Origin: Streptomyces sedi
GTDB taxonomy: Bacteria; Actinomycetota; Actinomycetes; Streptomycetales; Streptomycetaceae
Length of the DNA stretch: 64,000 nt
Assembly: GCF_006335015.1 (NCBI RefSeq)
Contig: NZ_VDGT01000026.1
Span: forward strand, 30,235 to 94,234
Direction of reading: 5' to 3'
Shown here piece after piece: positions 7,241-15,851 of the stretch (the first letter of the stretch is position 1; each line of letters opens with the position of its first letter). The position numbers and the translations under genes are program-made. A model generated the notes under the pieces. It had not been told where the DNA came from. It searched no databases and saw nothing but the letters and a program-made list of their open reading frames with translations.

Positions 7241-7936
7241 TCACGGCGAGAGGCGTGCCGTCGTCGGGGTGGGGGCCGGGGCCGGGGCGGTGCCGCCGTG
7301 GTGGCGGAGGTAGGCCAGGACGGCGCGCACGCGGCGGTGGCCGCTGTCGCCGACGGACAGGCCGAGTTTGTGGAAGACGTTGCCGATGTGCTTGTGCACG
7401 GCGTTGTCCGTGATGACGAGCCGTCGGGCGATGGTCGCGTTGTCGTGCCCCTCGGCCATCAGCGAGAGGACCTCCCGCTCGCGCGGGGTCAGGGCGTCGA
7501 CGGGGTCGCCCCGTGCGGCGAGGAGTTGCGCGATGACGTCGCGGTCCATGGCGGTGCCGCCGCCGGCGACCCGGCGCAGTGCGTCGGTGAACTCCTCGAC
7601 GCGGCTCACCCGGTCCTTGAGCAGGTATCCGATGCCGCCCCCGGCGTCGGCGAGGAGGCGGCCCGCGTACTCCTGTTCCACGTACTGCGAAAGGACCAGG
7701 ACGGGGAGTCCCGGGTGGTCGCGGCGGGCCTGGACCGCGGCTCGGACGCCCTCGTCGCGGAAGGTCGGGGGCAGTCGCACGTCCACGATGGCGACGTCCG
7801 GGCGGTGCGTCCGGACGGCGGTGAGGAGGCCGGGCCCGTCGGTCACGATCGTGACGACCTCGAAGCCCTCGGAGGCGAGCAGAAGCCTCAGCCCGGACGA
7901 CAGCAGGACGTTGTCCTCGGCGATCACTACGCGCAC
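7241..7936 (-). CDS. NarL/LuxR-family response regulator
   Basis: A 231-residue two-component response regulator that binds DNA when phosphorylated. The receiver domain (residues 1-120) has acidic residues E7 and D8, phosphorylation site D52 (VAIVDVRLPP) and a lysine in the YLLKDRVS loop. A LuxR-type helix-turn-helix follows at about 145-210 (LTPREREVLSLMAEGHDNATIARRL). The last 20 residues are a proline-rich tail. The gene overlaps the histidine kinase gene by ten bases and is its evident partner. The pair is divergent from the serine hydrolase gene at 9244, a possible target. Confidence 0.93.
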   Translation of the reverse strand: MRVVIAEDNVLLSSGLRLLLASEGFEVVTIVTDGPGLLTAVRTHRPDVAIVDVRLPPTFRDEGVRAAVQARRDHPGLPVLVLSQYVEQEYAGRLLADAGGGIGYLLKDRVSRVEEFTDALRRVAGGGTAMDRDVIAQLLAARGDPVDALTPREREVLSLMAEGHDNATIARRLVITDNAVHKHIGNVFHKLGLSVGDSGHRRVRAVLAYLRHHGGTAPAPAPTPTTARLSP

Positions 7937-9078
7937 GGCAACTCCACGGTGATGACGGTTGGCCCGCCCGGAGGGCTGTTGACGTCCATGGTGCCGTCCA
8001 GAGCGGCGGCGCGGCGCCGCATTCCGTCCAGGCCGGACCCCCGGGTGGCGTCCGCCCCGCCGGTTCCGTCGTCGACGATCTCCGCGCGCAGCAGCGGACC
8101 GTGGCGGTCCACGCGCACGGACGCGCTGGTGGCCCCGCTGTGCCGGGCGATGTTGGCCAGCGCCTCGGTGACGACGAAGTAGGCGACGGCTTCGACCGCC
8201 GCGGGAACCTCACCGAGCGGGCCGACGTCGATGCGGGTCGGCACCCCCGACCTGCTGGTCAGGGCGCCGAGCGCGCCCGAGAGGCCCTGGTCGGCCAGTA
8301 CCGGGGGGTAGATGGTGCGGATGACGGAACGCAGCTCGGTCATCGCGTTCTCGGTCTCGGCGTGGGCGTCCCGCACCAGGACGGCGGCCCCCTCGGGGTC
8401 GCGCGGGAGGTTTCTGCCGGCCACCGCGAGCCGCATCGCGATGGCCACGAGCCGGGCCTGCGTCCCGTCGTGCAGGTCCCGCTCGATACGGCGCAGTTCC
8501 GCGCTGTGCGCCTGGAGGACGTCCGCGCGCGTCCTGCTGAGTTCGGTGACGCGTGCGACGAGGCGCTCGGCGGGCGACGCCGCCAGGACCGCGAGGCAGC
8601 AGCGGGCGTGGGCTCGGGCGAGTGGCGGGAGGACGAGGGCGGCCAGCGCCGCCAGGACCACGACGTTCGTCAGGCCCAGGGGCAACGCGGTACCCCAACT
8701 GGTGAGGGGCGTGCTGACCACGGGCAGCCACGGCGTCGTGGGAAGAGCCCACCACGACGCGGTGAGGACGGGAACGCTGAGCAGACAGCCCAGGAGGAGC
8801 AGCGCGAGGGCGCCCGCCGGCAGTCCGGTGACCAGCTGGGTCGCGAGCCACCTCAGGACGCGCGGGGTGGGGTGCGGGCGCGGCTCGACCGGCCGCCCCA
8901 ACAGGCTTCCCGCGCGCCGGCGATGGAACTCGACCCAGGGCCGCGCCAGCGACGGAACGCACATCAGGGGCGCGGCGGCGAGCGTCACCGTCGCGGTCAG
9001 CAGGTTCTCCAGCAGGTAACGCCCGCCACGCCAGGTGACGCGCCACCGGTCGTGGGCCGCGTTGAGTACACCGAGCAC
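7927..9078 (-). CDS. NarL-type sensor histidine kinase (HisKA_3)
   Basis: A membrane sensor kinase that phosphorylates the overlapping response regulator. From the GTG at 9078 it has 383 residues; GGAAAG precedes this start and the sequence then begins VLGVLNAAHDRWR as in relatives. A GTG at 9138 would add 20 residues, encoded partly by a tandem repeat of GGTCGTACGGGAG. There are about four to five hydrophobic segments in the first half, then the phosphoacceptor histidine in RRIERDLHDGTQARL (about residue 203) and a C-terminal ATPase domain with EALANIARHSGA and GSGLDGMRRR. No extracytoplasmic sensor domain is apparent, so it probably senses at the membrane. Confidence 0.9.
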   Translation of the reverse strand: MLGVLNAAHDRWRVTWRGGRYLLENLLTATVTLAAAPLMCVPSLARPWVEFHRRRAGSLLGRPVEPRPHPTPRVLRWLATQLVTGLPAGALALLLLGCLLSVPVLTASWWALPTTPWLPVVSTPLTSWGTALPLGLTNVVVLAALAALVLPPLARAHARCCLAVLAASPAERLVARVTELSRTRADVLQAHSAELRRIERDLHDGTQARLVAIAMRLAVAGRNLPRDPEGAAVLVRDAHAETENAMTELRSVIRTIYPPVLADQGLSGALGALTSRSGVPTRIDVGPLGEVPAAVEAVAYFVVTEALANIARHSGATSASVRVDRHGPLLRAEIVDDGTGGADATRGSGLDGMRRRAAALDGTMDVNSPPGGPTVITVELPCA

Positions 9079-9243
9079 GCGCGTCGCTTTCCGTGGTCGT
9101 ACGGGAGTGGTCGTACGGGAGGGGAGGGCTCCCGGCACGGACTGTAGGGGGCCGCGCGGCCGGTGGCACTACAGGTGGCTGTACCTCTCGTTCGGGAGCC
9201 CGTGGTAGCGATCGGCGACCGCGCGTCTCCCTAGCGTCGGGGC

Positions 9244-10482
9244 ATGGCACACACACCTTCACCCGCTCGTCCCGCGTCGCCGCGCCGTCGCCGCGCCTCG
9301 GGCCGTTGGCTGGCCTTCGCCGCGGTCGCCCTCACCGTCGGCGCGGCCGTCGCCACCCGACCGCCGGCCGATCCGCACGGCGCGACGGCGTCGGGGTACG
9401 GACAGGACGACCTGCGCCGGGACGCCGACGCCCTCACGGCGCTGGGTGTCACCGGTGTCCAGGCACGGGTGACGACCGGCGCCGACCGGGACCTGGTCGC
9501 CACCAGCGGCGTCGCCGAGGTGGGCACCGACCGCCCGGTGCCCGACGACGGCTACTTCCGGATCGCCAGTACCGGCAAGGCGCTGGTGGCCACCGTGGTC
9601 CTGGGACTGGTCGACGAGGGGCGACTGGCGCTCGACGACACGGTGGACCACTGGCTGCCCGGTCTGGTGGACGGCAACGGCAACGACGGGCGCCGGATCA
9701 CCATCCGTCACCTTCTCCAGCACACCGCAGGTCTGCACGACGATCTCCCGGGCTTCGCCACCCCGGAGGAGTACCGCGAGCACCGGTACGACACCCACAC
9801 GGACCGGGAGATCGTCGCGCGGGCGATGCGGCACCCGCCGGACTTCGCGCCCGGGGAGGGGTGGGGCTACTCCAACGCCGGCTATGTCCTGCTCGACATG
9901 GTCATCGAGGAGGTCACGGGCCGCCCGTGGCACCGGGAGGTCGAGGACCGGATCCTGCGGCCACTCGGCATGGACCACACCTACCTGCCGGGCGAGACGC
10001 CCACCCTCCGCCGCCCCCACGCCCGCGCCTACGAGGTCTACCCTTCCGGCGAACGGGTCGACGTCACCCGCGTGATCGTCCCCGACCCCGGTGGCTACGT
10101 CTCCACCACCGCTGACGTCAACCGCTTCTTCCGGGCCCTGCTCGGCGGCGAGCTGCTGACCGCGGCGCGACTGGCCGAGATGCGGGACACCGTACCGGTC
10201 GACGAGGAAACGCGGGTGCTCTGGCCGGGCGGGCGCTACGGCCTCGGCCTGGTCAACCGGCCGTTGTCGTGCGGCGGCGACTACTGGAGCCACGAGGGCG
10301 GCGAGAGCGGCTACATCACCCTCAACGGGGCGACCACCGACGGCAGCCGCGCCGTCACCGTCTCCATGACCACCGCCCTGGGTGGCTCGCCCGACGACCC
10401 GGTCCGCCAGGAGCGGGCCGCGAGTCGCCTCGTCGACCGCGCGCTCTGCGGCACCGCCGGCCCCGCCGGTCGGGACGGCTGA
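9244..10482 (+). CDS. Secreted serine hydrolase, class C beta-lactamase / DD-peptidase family
   Basis: A 412-residue member of the penicillin-recognising serine hydrolases (Pfam Beta-lactamase), related to the Streptomyces R61 DD-carboxypeptidase. An N-terminal signal or anchor segment lies at about residues 21-38 after an arginine-rich start. Motif one is STGK (S109, K112), motif two YSN (209-211), and motif three HEG (350-352), so the active site is complete. Substrates in this family range from D-Ala-D-Ala peptides to esters, so the exact reaction is open. It is divergent from the two-component operon. A paralogue lies at 28498, with the same order of conserved blocks. Confidence 0.88.
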   Translation: MAHTPSPARPASPRRRRASGRWLAFAAVALTVGAAVATRPPADPHGATASGYGQDDLRRDADALTALGVTGVQARVTTGADRDLVATSGVAEVGTDRPVPDDGYFRIASTGKALVATVVLGLVDEGRLALDDTVDHWLPGLVDGNGNDGRRITIRHLLQHTAGLHDDLPGFATPEEYREHRYDTHTDREIVARAMRHPPDFAPGEGWGYSNAGYVLLDMVIEEVTGRPWHREVEDRILRPLGMDHTYLPGETPTLRRPHARAYEVYPSGERVDVTRVIVPDPGGYVSTTADVNRFFRALLGGELLTAARLAEMRDTVPVDEETRVLWPGGRYGLGLVNRPLSCGGDYWSHEGGESGYITLNGATTDGSRAVTVSMTTALGGSPDDPVRQERAASRLVDRALCGTAGPAGRDG

Positions 10483-10518
10483 CGGGCGTGCCACGCGACT
10501 GACGGGCGCGCCACGCGA
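10479..10518 (+). repeat. 20-base tandem duplication at the 3' end of the serine hydrolase gene
   Basis: CTGACGGGCGTGCCACGCGA (10479-10498) is followed directly by the same 20 bases with one change (10499-10518). The first copy contains the TGA stop of the hydrolase gene. It is a simple tandem duplication with no obvious hairpin. Confidence 0.75.
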
Positions 10519-10560
10519 CGTCCCGGCGGTCCCCGGGAGGCCGTGTGCTCTGCTGGGGGG

Positions 10561-11397
10561 ATGGACATGCGGGGTGACGAGGAGGCGGGGGAGCGCGGCG
10601 AGTTGGTGGTGCGCCCGCAGGCGCTGCTGCTGACGCTGTTCGGCGACCACGTGCTGGACCGCGGGGTGGCCGTCTCCACGGGCAGTGTGGTGGCGGTGCT
10701 GGAGCGGCTGGGCGTGGGGGAGCACGCGACGCGCACCGCCGTGGCGCGGATGGTGCGGCGCGACCTGCTGGGAACGGTCCGCCGGGGCCGCCGGGTCTTC
10801 CTCGGGCTGACGCGGCACGGGGGAGAGGTGCTGCGGGACGGGCGGCACCGTCTGACGACCGACGTGGTCGACAGCGACTGGGACGGCCGTTGGACGCTGC
10901 TGTCGTTCTCGGTCCCCGAGGCGCGGCGGGCCGACCGGCACGCGTTGCGCAAGCGACTCGGCTGGCTGGGGTTCGCTCCGCTCCGCAGCGGGGTGTGGGT
11001 GTCCCCCGGGGCGGCGGACGTCGAGCGCGTCCTCGCGGAGCTGGATCTCCTGGACCACGCGGAGGTGTTCCGGGCGGAGGCCGCCGGCTGGACCGACCCG
11101 GCGCGGATCGTCCGCGAGGCGTGGGACCTGCCCGCCATCGAGGCCGACTACCGGGCGTTCCTGTCGCGTTGGGAGGACGGGACGTACGACGCTCTCGACG
11201 TGCTGTGCCGCCGGGTGCGCCTCACCGCCGAGTGGCTGCTGCTCGTGCGGCAGGACCCGCGGCTGCCCGCCTCGCTGCTGCCGGCCGGCTGGCCGGGGGT
11301 GGTCGCCCAGCGGCGCTTCCGCGCCCTGCACGGCCGTCTCGTCGCCCCGTCCGTCGCGTGTGCGGAGAGGGAACTCGCGGTCGTCGCGACCGGGTGA
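10561..11397 (+). CDS. PaaX-family transcriptional regulator
   Basis: A 278-residue GntR-like winged-helix repressor of the PaaX type. In characterised members such proteins answer to phenylacetyl-CoA or related acyl-CoA; here no paa catabolic genes are nearby, so the ligand is unknown. The N-terminal DNA-binding part includes RPQALLLTLFGDHVL and ATRTAVARMVRRDLL. The middle contains the PaaX-typical RWTLLSFSVPEARRADRHALRKRLGWLGF, and the C-terminus has the DP-LP-LLP-WPG motif (VRQDPRLPASLLPAGWPG) seen throughout the family. I chose the ATG at 10561 preceded by GGGGGG; 10543 and 10567 are also possible. It is transcribed alone. Confidence 0.88.
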   Translation: MDMRGDEEAGERGELVVRPQALLLTLFGDHVLDRGVAVSTGSVVAVLERLGVGEHATRTAVARMVRRDLLGTVRRGRRVFLGLTRHGGEVLRDGRHRLTTDVVDSDWDGRWTLLSFSVPEARRADRHALRKRLGWLGFAPLRSGVWVSPGAADVERVLAELDLLDHAEVFRAEAAGWTDPARIVREAWDLPAIEADYRAFLSRWEDGTYDALDVLCRRVRLTAEWLLLVRQDPRLPASLLPAGWPGVVAQRRFRALHGRLVAPSVACAERELAVVATG

Positions 11398-11487
11398 ACG
11401 AGGGGCGGCCCCAAGGTTCGTCAGATTATTGACGACCGATACATGTGCGCCTAACTTCGGGTGGGGGCACTCACCTAGGAGGCACCG

Positions 11488-12426
11488 ATGACGCGTGCAA
11501 GAGCCGCGTTCACCGCATTCGCCAGCACCCTGTTACTCATCGCCGCGGCCCTCGCCTTCCCCTCGACGGCACAGGCCGCACAGCTCGTCGAGGTCACCGA
11601 CTTCGGCGAGAACCCCGGAGGCGCGCGCATGCACCTCTACGTTCCCGACGTCACCCAGGACAGCCCGCCGGTGGTCGTGGCCATGCACGGCTGCGGGGGC
11701 GACGGGCCGGGCTTCGCCCAGTCCAGCGGCTTCAACTCCCTGGCCGACCAGTACGGTTTCCTCGTCATCTATCCGACGGCGACCCAGCAGACCGCGTTCG
11801 GCACCTGCTTCGACGTGTGGTCGCCCGCGTCCAAGACCCGGGGCGGCGGCAGCGACCCCGTCTCCATCGCCTCGATGGTCGCCTACACCCACCAGCAGTA
11901 CGGCGCCGACCCGTCGCGCACCTTCGCGACCGGCAGTTCCTCGGGCGGCATGGAGACCAACGCGCTGCTCGCCCTCTACCCGGACGTGTTCGCGGCGGGC
12001 GCCGCGTTCATGGGCGTCCCGTTCGGCTGCTTCCTCAACGAGGCGGACTTCCCGCCGTGGAACAGCCAGTGCGTCAACGGTGCCAAGGACGAGACCCCGG
12101 GGACCTGGGGCGACGCGGTACGCGCGGCCTACCCGGACTACGCGGGCCCCCGCCCGCCGGTGCAGCTGTGGCACGGCACCGAGGACAACCTGGTGCCGTT
12201 CTCCCTGCTGCGTGAGGCGACCGAGCAGTGGACGGACGTGCACGGGCTGAGCCAGACGCCCAGTTTCACGGACGAGCCGCAACCCGGTTGGGAACGCGCG
12301 CACTACGCCGACGCGGACGGCACCGTGTGGGTGGAGTCGATCACCGTCCGGGGCGCGGGGCACACCCTGCCGGCGGGCGGCATGGCCGCCGAGGCGGTCG
12401 CGTTCTTCGGCATCTCCGGCGGCTGA
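11488..12426 (+). CDS. Secreted CE1-type polyester/acetylxylan esterase (PHB depolymerase family)
   Basis: A 312-residue secreted alpha/beta hydrolase. The signal peptide ends near residue 30 (STAQA/AQL). The oxyanion-region HGCGGDGPGF is at 67-76, the nucleophile elbow GSSSG at 149-153 with S151, an acidic residue in WHGTEDNLVPF, and the histidine in GAGHTLPAGG (H292). This matches the esterase_phb / LpqC family that includes acetylxylan and feruloyl esterases and PHB depolymerases; no carbohydrate-binding module is attached. AGGAGG precedes the ATG. The nearby GH30 xylanase gene (14144-15466) makes a role in xylan de-esterification plausible, but the two are not co-transcribed. Confidence 0.87.
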   Translation: MTRARAAFTAFASTLLLIAAALAFPSTAQAAQLVEVTDFGENPGGARMHLYVPDVTQDSPPVVVAMHGCGGDGPGFAQSSGFNSLADQYGFLVIYPTATQQTAFGTCFDVWSPASKTRGGGSDPVSIASMVAYTHQQYGADPSRTFATGSSSGGMETNALLALYPDVFAAGAAFMGVPFGCFLNEADFPPWNSQCVNGAKDETPGTWGDAVRAAYPDYAGPRPPVQLWHGTEDNLVPFSLLREATEQWTDVHGLSQTPSFTDEPQPGWERAHYADADGTVWVESITVRGAGHTLPAGGMAAEAVAFFGISGG

Positions 12427-12435
12427 GGCCGGCGC

Positions 12436-12474
12436 GGTGGCCCGGGCGCCGGGCGAGAGGGCGCCCGGGCCACC
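12436..12474. terminator. Bidirectional terminator hairpin, 15-bp stem
   Basis: GGTGGCCCGGGCGCC (12436-12450) pairs perfectly with GGCGCCCGGGCCACC (12460-12474) around a nine-base loop. It lies between the convergent esterase and acyl-CoA ligase genes and can end both transcripts. Confidence 0.85.
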
Positions 12475-12499
12475 GGGGGCGCGTCGGCCCGCCGGCGGC

Positions 12500-14002
12500 T
12501 CACGGCCCGCCGTGCCGCTCGCGGACCGCGGACCTTCTGACCTTGCCGCTCGGGGTACGCGGCAGTTCCGCCACGAGCACCACCGACCTCGGCGACTTGT
12601 AGCGGGCGAGACGGCCCGAGAGGTACGCCGAGATTCCGGCGAGCGTGGGCGACGCGCCGTCGCGTGGTACGACCACCGCCCGCGGGACCTCGCCCCACAG
12701 GGGATCGGGCACGCCCGTCACGACGCAGTCCGCTATCTCGGGATGGCCGAGCAGAACCCTCTCGACCTCCGCGGGGTAGACGTTCTCCCCGCCCGAGACG
12801 ATCACGTCACCGAGGCGGTCCACGACGCGCACCCGCCCCCGCGCGTCGCCGCGGGCCGCGTCGCCGCTGCGGAACCACTCGCCGTCGAAGCACGCCGCCG
12901 ACCGCCCGGCCGCTCCCCAGTAGCCGGCCATGACGTTCGGCCCGGAGACCTGTAGTTCCCCGATGTCGCCGGGTTCACCCGGCCGCCGGTCGGGGCGGAC
13001 GATCCGCACGTCGGTGAAGAAGTGCGGCACGCCTCCGGGCGCCCCGCCGGTGCCGGGGTCGCGGCCGGTCAGCAGCACGCCGGGGGCGGCCTCCGTCATG
13101 CCGTAACCCTGCCGGACGGCGAGCCCGCGCTCCGCGTAGGCGGCGACGAGTTCCGCGGGGATCGGGGCGCCCCCGCACAGCAGCGAACGCAGCGAGGACA
13201 GGTCCGCGCCCGGCCACTCGTCCGCCCTGGCCAGCAGCTCGAACATGGTCGGCACCCCGAACAGGAAGGTGATCCGCCGCGCCGCGACCACGTCCAACAC
13301 CTCGGCGGCGTCGAACCGTTCGAGAAGCACGCAGGTGCCGCCCTTCAACAGGACGGGAAGCGCCAGCATGTTGAGCGCCGCGGCGTGGAAGAGGGGCGCG
13401 ACGGCCAGCGCCCGTTCCCCGGCCGTCAGGTCGAGGTCGACCAGAACGTTCAGGGCGTTCCAGGTGACGTTGGCGTGCGTCAGCACCGCGCCCTTCGGGG
13501 TGCCCGTGGAGCCGGAGGTGTACATGATCAGGCACGGCTGGTCCGGTGACACGGGCTCGTCCACGGGGTCGGCCGCGGCCTCCGCGAGCATCGCCTCGTA
13601 GTCCGGCCCGATCCGCACCCGCCACCGGGGGCCCCGCCCACGGGGAGCCGCCGCGCGGACCAGTTCCGCGTGGGAGGGGGCGTACAGCAGGGCCTTCGCC
13701 CCGCAGTCCGCGAGCTGGAAAGCCGTCTCGGGCGGCGCCTGGCGGGCGTTGAGCGGGACGAAGACCGCGCCGAGCGCGGCGACGCCGAAGAGCGTCTCCA
13801 GGAAGGCGGGGTCGTTGGGACCGAGATAGGCCACCCGGTCGCCTGGCCGCACGCCGCGGGTTCGCAGCGCCCGCGCGAGACGTGTGGTCCGCTCACGCAG
13901 CTCGGCGAAGCTGGTGTGGCGGCCCCGGTGGACGAGGGCCGTGTGGTGCGGGGCGCGACGGGCGCACCGCGCGGGCCACGAGCCCAGTCCGTGGTCACGC
14001 AT
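12500..14002 (-). CDS. Acyl-CoA synthetase, AMP-dependent (FadD-like)
   Basis: A 500-residue ANL-superfamily ligase that activates a carboxylic acid, most likely a fatty acid, as acyl-adenylate and then acyl-CoA. The P-loop motif YTSGSTGTPKG is at 161-171, the A5-like segment is GYGMTEAAPG, and the hinge/catalytic end reads TPSGKVRR with K487. Length and the absence of extra domains fit medium/long-chain FadD enzymes. The ATG at 14002 starts MRDHGLGSWP. It lies 141 bases behind the GH30 gene on the same strand; the gap is long, so shared transcription is uncertain. The acid substrate cannot be told from the sequence. Confidence 0.88.
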   Translation of the reverse strand: MRDHGLGSWPARCARRAPHHTALVHRGRHTSFAELRERTTRLARALRTRGVRPGDRVAYLGPNDPAFLETLFGVAALGAVFVPLNARQAPPETAFQLADCGAKALLYAPSHAELVRAAAPRGRGPRWRVRIGPDYEAMLAEAAADPVDEPVSPDQPCLIMYTSGSTGTPKGAVLTHANVTWNALNVLVDLDLTAGERALAVAPLFHAAALNMLALPVLLKGGTCVLLERFDAAEVLDVVAARRITFLFGVPTMFELLARADEWPGADLSSLRSLLCGGAPIPAELVAAYAERGLAVRQGYGMTEAAPGVLLTGRDPGTGGAPGGVPHFFTDVRIVRPDRRPGEPGDIGELQVSGPNVMAGYWGAAGRSAACFDGEWFRSGDAARGDARGRVRVVDRLGDVIVSGGENVYPAEVERVLLGHPEIADCVVTGVPDPLWGEVPRAVVVPRDGASPTLAGISAYLSGRLARYKSPRSVVLVAELPRTPSGKVRRSAVRERHGGP

Positions 14003-14143
14003 CGCATGTCCTTCCTCGCGGCGCGGCCGGCCCCCCTCGAAGACGGGCCCCCGGCCCGTCGGGCACTCCCGCGGGCCCGCGAGCCGTTCGGCGCGGCGGG
14101 CCGTCGCGCGGGGCGTTCCGTGTGGACCGCCCCGGGGCGGGGG

Positions 14144-15466
14144 CTACTCCCACACGAAGGTCGACACGCTCTGTCCCGGCAACTCCGCCGTTAACGAGCC
14201 GCCGTTGACGCTCTCCTGGCCCTGGGCCGCGACGGTCCTGCTCGCGTCCGTCACCCAGGACGACACCGTCGAGGCGCCGCTCCCCACGACCGAGAAGGGC
14301 TGACTCACGGCGGAGCCGCCCTTGTTGACCGCCACCACGACCACCCGCGAGCCATCGCCCCGGTACGCGGAGGTGAACACGTCGGCCTCCGGGGAGGGCG
14401 TGGCGTCGACGCGCACATGACCGGGACGCACGAACCTGGCGAAGTGCGCCATGTTGGCGCCGCGCTTGCTGATCTGGCCGTCCTCGCGCATCGGGCCGTA
14501 ACCGCGCCGGATGTACCACCACACATAGGCCTGGAAGTCGGCGTCCACCATCGCGTGGTGGATGTGCTCTCCCACGTCGAGCGCGTGCGGCCACAGGTCG
14601 GCGGAGTCGCTGCTGTTCGGGTGGTAGACCTCCGTCATCCACAACTCCTTCCCGGCGCCGCGCTGTTGGAAGAGCGGGTAGGGGAAGTCGCCGTACGGCG
14701 TGCCGTAGAGGTGGGCGCCGAGGATGTCCATGTTGGCCAGCGCCTGGGAGTCGTCGAGGATCGGGTCGGAGATGTTCTTCAGGTACTGGAAGGACTCCGG
14801 CGCGATCACCCGGGTGTCGATCGAGCCGGCGTGCTCGCGCATGAAGCGGAGCAGTTCATCCGGAGTCCACCATGTCCAGTCGTGCGCGTAGTCCGGCTCG
14901 TTCTGCACGGAGATGGCGTACAGGTCCACTCCGTTGTCCCTCATGAACGCGGTGAAGTCGTTGAGATGCTGGGCGTAGGCCCCGTACATGTCGTGGCGCA
15001 GGCGCCTGGCGTCCTGCTGGTCGCCTCGGACGAACGTCTCGACCATGTGCGCCGGCGGGTTCCACGGCGAGGCGAAGACCGTCGCGCCCAGCTCCTGGGC
15101 GCGGCGGGCCGTCGCCACCTCGCCCGCCCAGTTCGACGAGGTCTCGTCCACCGGCATCCGCAGCATCGAGAAGCCCAACTGCCCCTCGCCGGCCCCGAAG
15201 GCGGTCTCCCGTTGGGCGGCCGTGAGGTCGCCGATCCAGGGGGTGTGGTTCATCCCGCCGAAGCCCCGGATCGTCTGCCGCTCGGCCGACGGGTCGATCA
15301 CGACCTCGCCGGCCGCCCGCGTGGCCGCCCGCGCCCCCGAGGCGGCCAGCACCGGCGCCGCGACGGCGGCGACGGGCAGCGCGCCGAGCGAGGCGAGCAC
15401 CGTTCTGCGGCTCGGTCGCCTCGGACCCCCGCCGCCGTCCCCGGTTCCACCCTGCTGTGCCGTCAT
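14144..15466 (-). CDS. Secreted GH30 glucuronoxylanase-type glycoside hydrolase
   Basis: A 440-residue secreted glycoside hydrolase of family 30, most like subfamily 8 xylanases (XynC), which cut glucuronoxylan. A Tat-type signal (SRRTVLASLGAL, residues 19-30) with an alanine-rich end precedes the mature part starting near GEVVIDPSAERQTIRGFGG. The acid/base glutamate is E190 in SVQNEPDYA, and the nucleophile E279 is in ELWMTEVYHP. The C-terminal beta-sandwich runs to the end, with no extra binding module. Its promoter region carries a perfect CebR-type operator (15550-15563), so expression is probably induced by oligosaccharides. The esterase at 11488 may help on the same polymer. Confidence 0.9.
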   Translation of the reverse strand: MTAQQGGTGDGGGGPRRPSRRTVLASLGALPVAAVAAPVLAASGARAATRAAGEVVIDPSAERQTIRGFGGMNHTPWIGDLTAAQRETAFGAGEGQLGFSMLRMPVDETSSNWAGEVATARRAQELGATVFASPWNPPAHMVETFVRGDQQDARRLRHDMYGAYAQHLNDFTAFMRDNGVDLYAISVQNEPDYAHDWTWWTPDELLRFMREHAGSIDTRVIAPESFQYLKNISDPILDDSQALANMDILGAHLYGTPYGDFPYPLFQQRGAGKELWMTEVYHPNSSDSADLWPHALDVGEHIHHAMVDADFQAYVWWYIRRGYGPMREDGQISKRGANMAHFARFVRPGHVRVDATPSPEADVFTSAYRGDGSRVVVVAVNKGGSAVSQPFSVVGSGASTVSSWVTDASRTVAAQGQESVNGGSLTAELPGQSVSTFVWE

Positions 15467-15549
15467 GACGCCCCTTTCCGGACGCGAGGCCCGTTCGCTC
15501 GTCCCGACCCGCCTGGTGCTTCACCCGCTGCCTTCACCCCGCAGACGCT

Positions 15550-15563
15550 TGGGAGCGCTCCCA
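15550..15563. promoter_or_regulatory. CebR-type operator TGGGAGCGCTCCCA
   Basis: A perfect 14-base palindrome identical to the known binding site of CebR, the LacI-family cello-oligosaccharide-responsive repressor of Streptomyces. It lies 84 bases upstream of the GH30 start. No LacI gene is in the window, so the regulator would act from elsewhere. Confidence 0.85.
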
Positions 15564-15832
15564 AACGCGCCCGCGGGTCGGCCCTCATCCGTCCTGCCGC
15601 AGCCGCATGTTCGGTATCACGAATAGCGTGCGGGGTCCCGGATGTCTGGCACGCTAACGACAGCCCGGCGGGCGGTCAATACGCGGCGCAGGCGCTTTCT
15701 GCTGGCGGCACGTGGTCGTTCTCCGGAGCGATTTGGTCACGCGGGGGAAGCGCCGTCTCAACGGGGCGCGGGAGGGGTGGCCCGCCGTTGGGCGGGTCTG
15801 TCTTTCCGGCCGCGATTGACGCTCGACTGGCA

Positions 15833-15850
15833 TGAGTGGTTGACTACTCA
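15833..15850. promoter_or_regulatory. TetR operator upstream of its own gene
   Basis: TGAGTGGTTGACTACTCA is an almost perfect 18-base dyad one base before the TetR start codon. Its left half, TGAGTGGTT, recurs at 16485 before the MFS gene, which points to autoregulation plus control of the exporter. Confidence 0.75.
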
Positions 15851-15851
15851 C

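Noticed and set aside
9259..11331. A 690-codon minus-strand open frame over the serine hydrolase and PaaX genes
   Set aside because: Long open antisense frames are expected at this G+C content; the plus-strand genes carry complete family motifs.
11488..15466. Esterase, acyl-CoA ligase and GH30 as one xylan operon
   Set aside because: The esterase is on the opposite strand behind a bidirectional terminator and the ligase is 141 bases from GH30; only a loose functional link is defensible.
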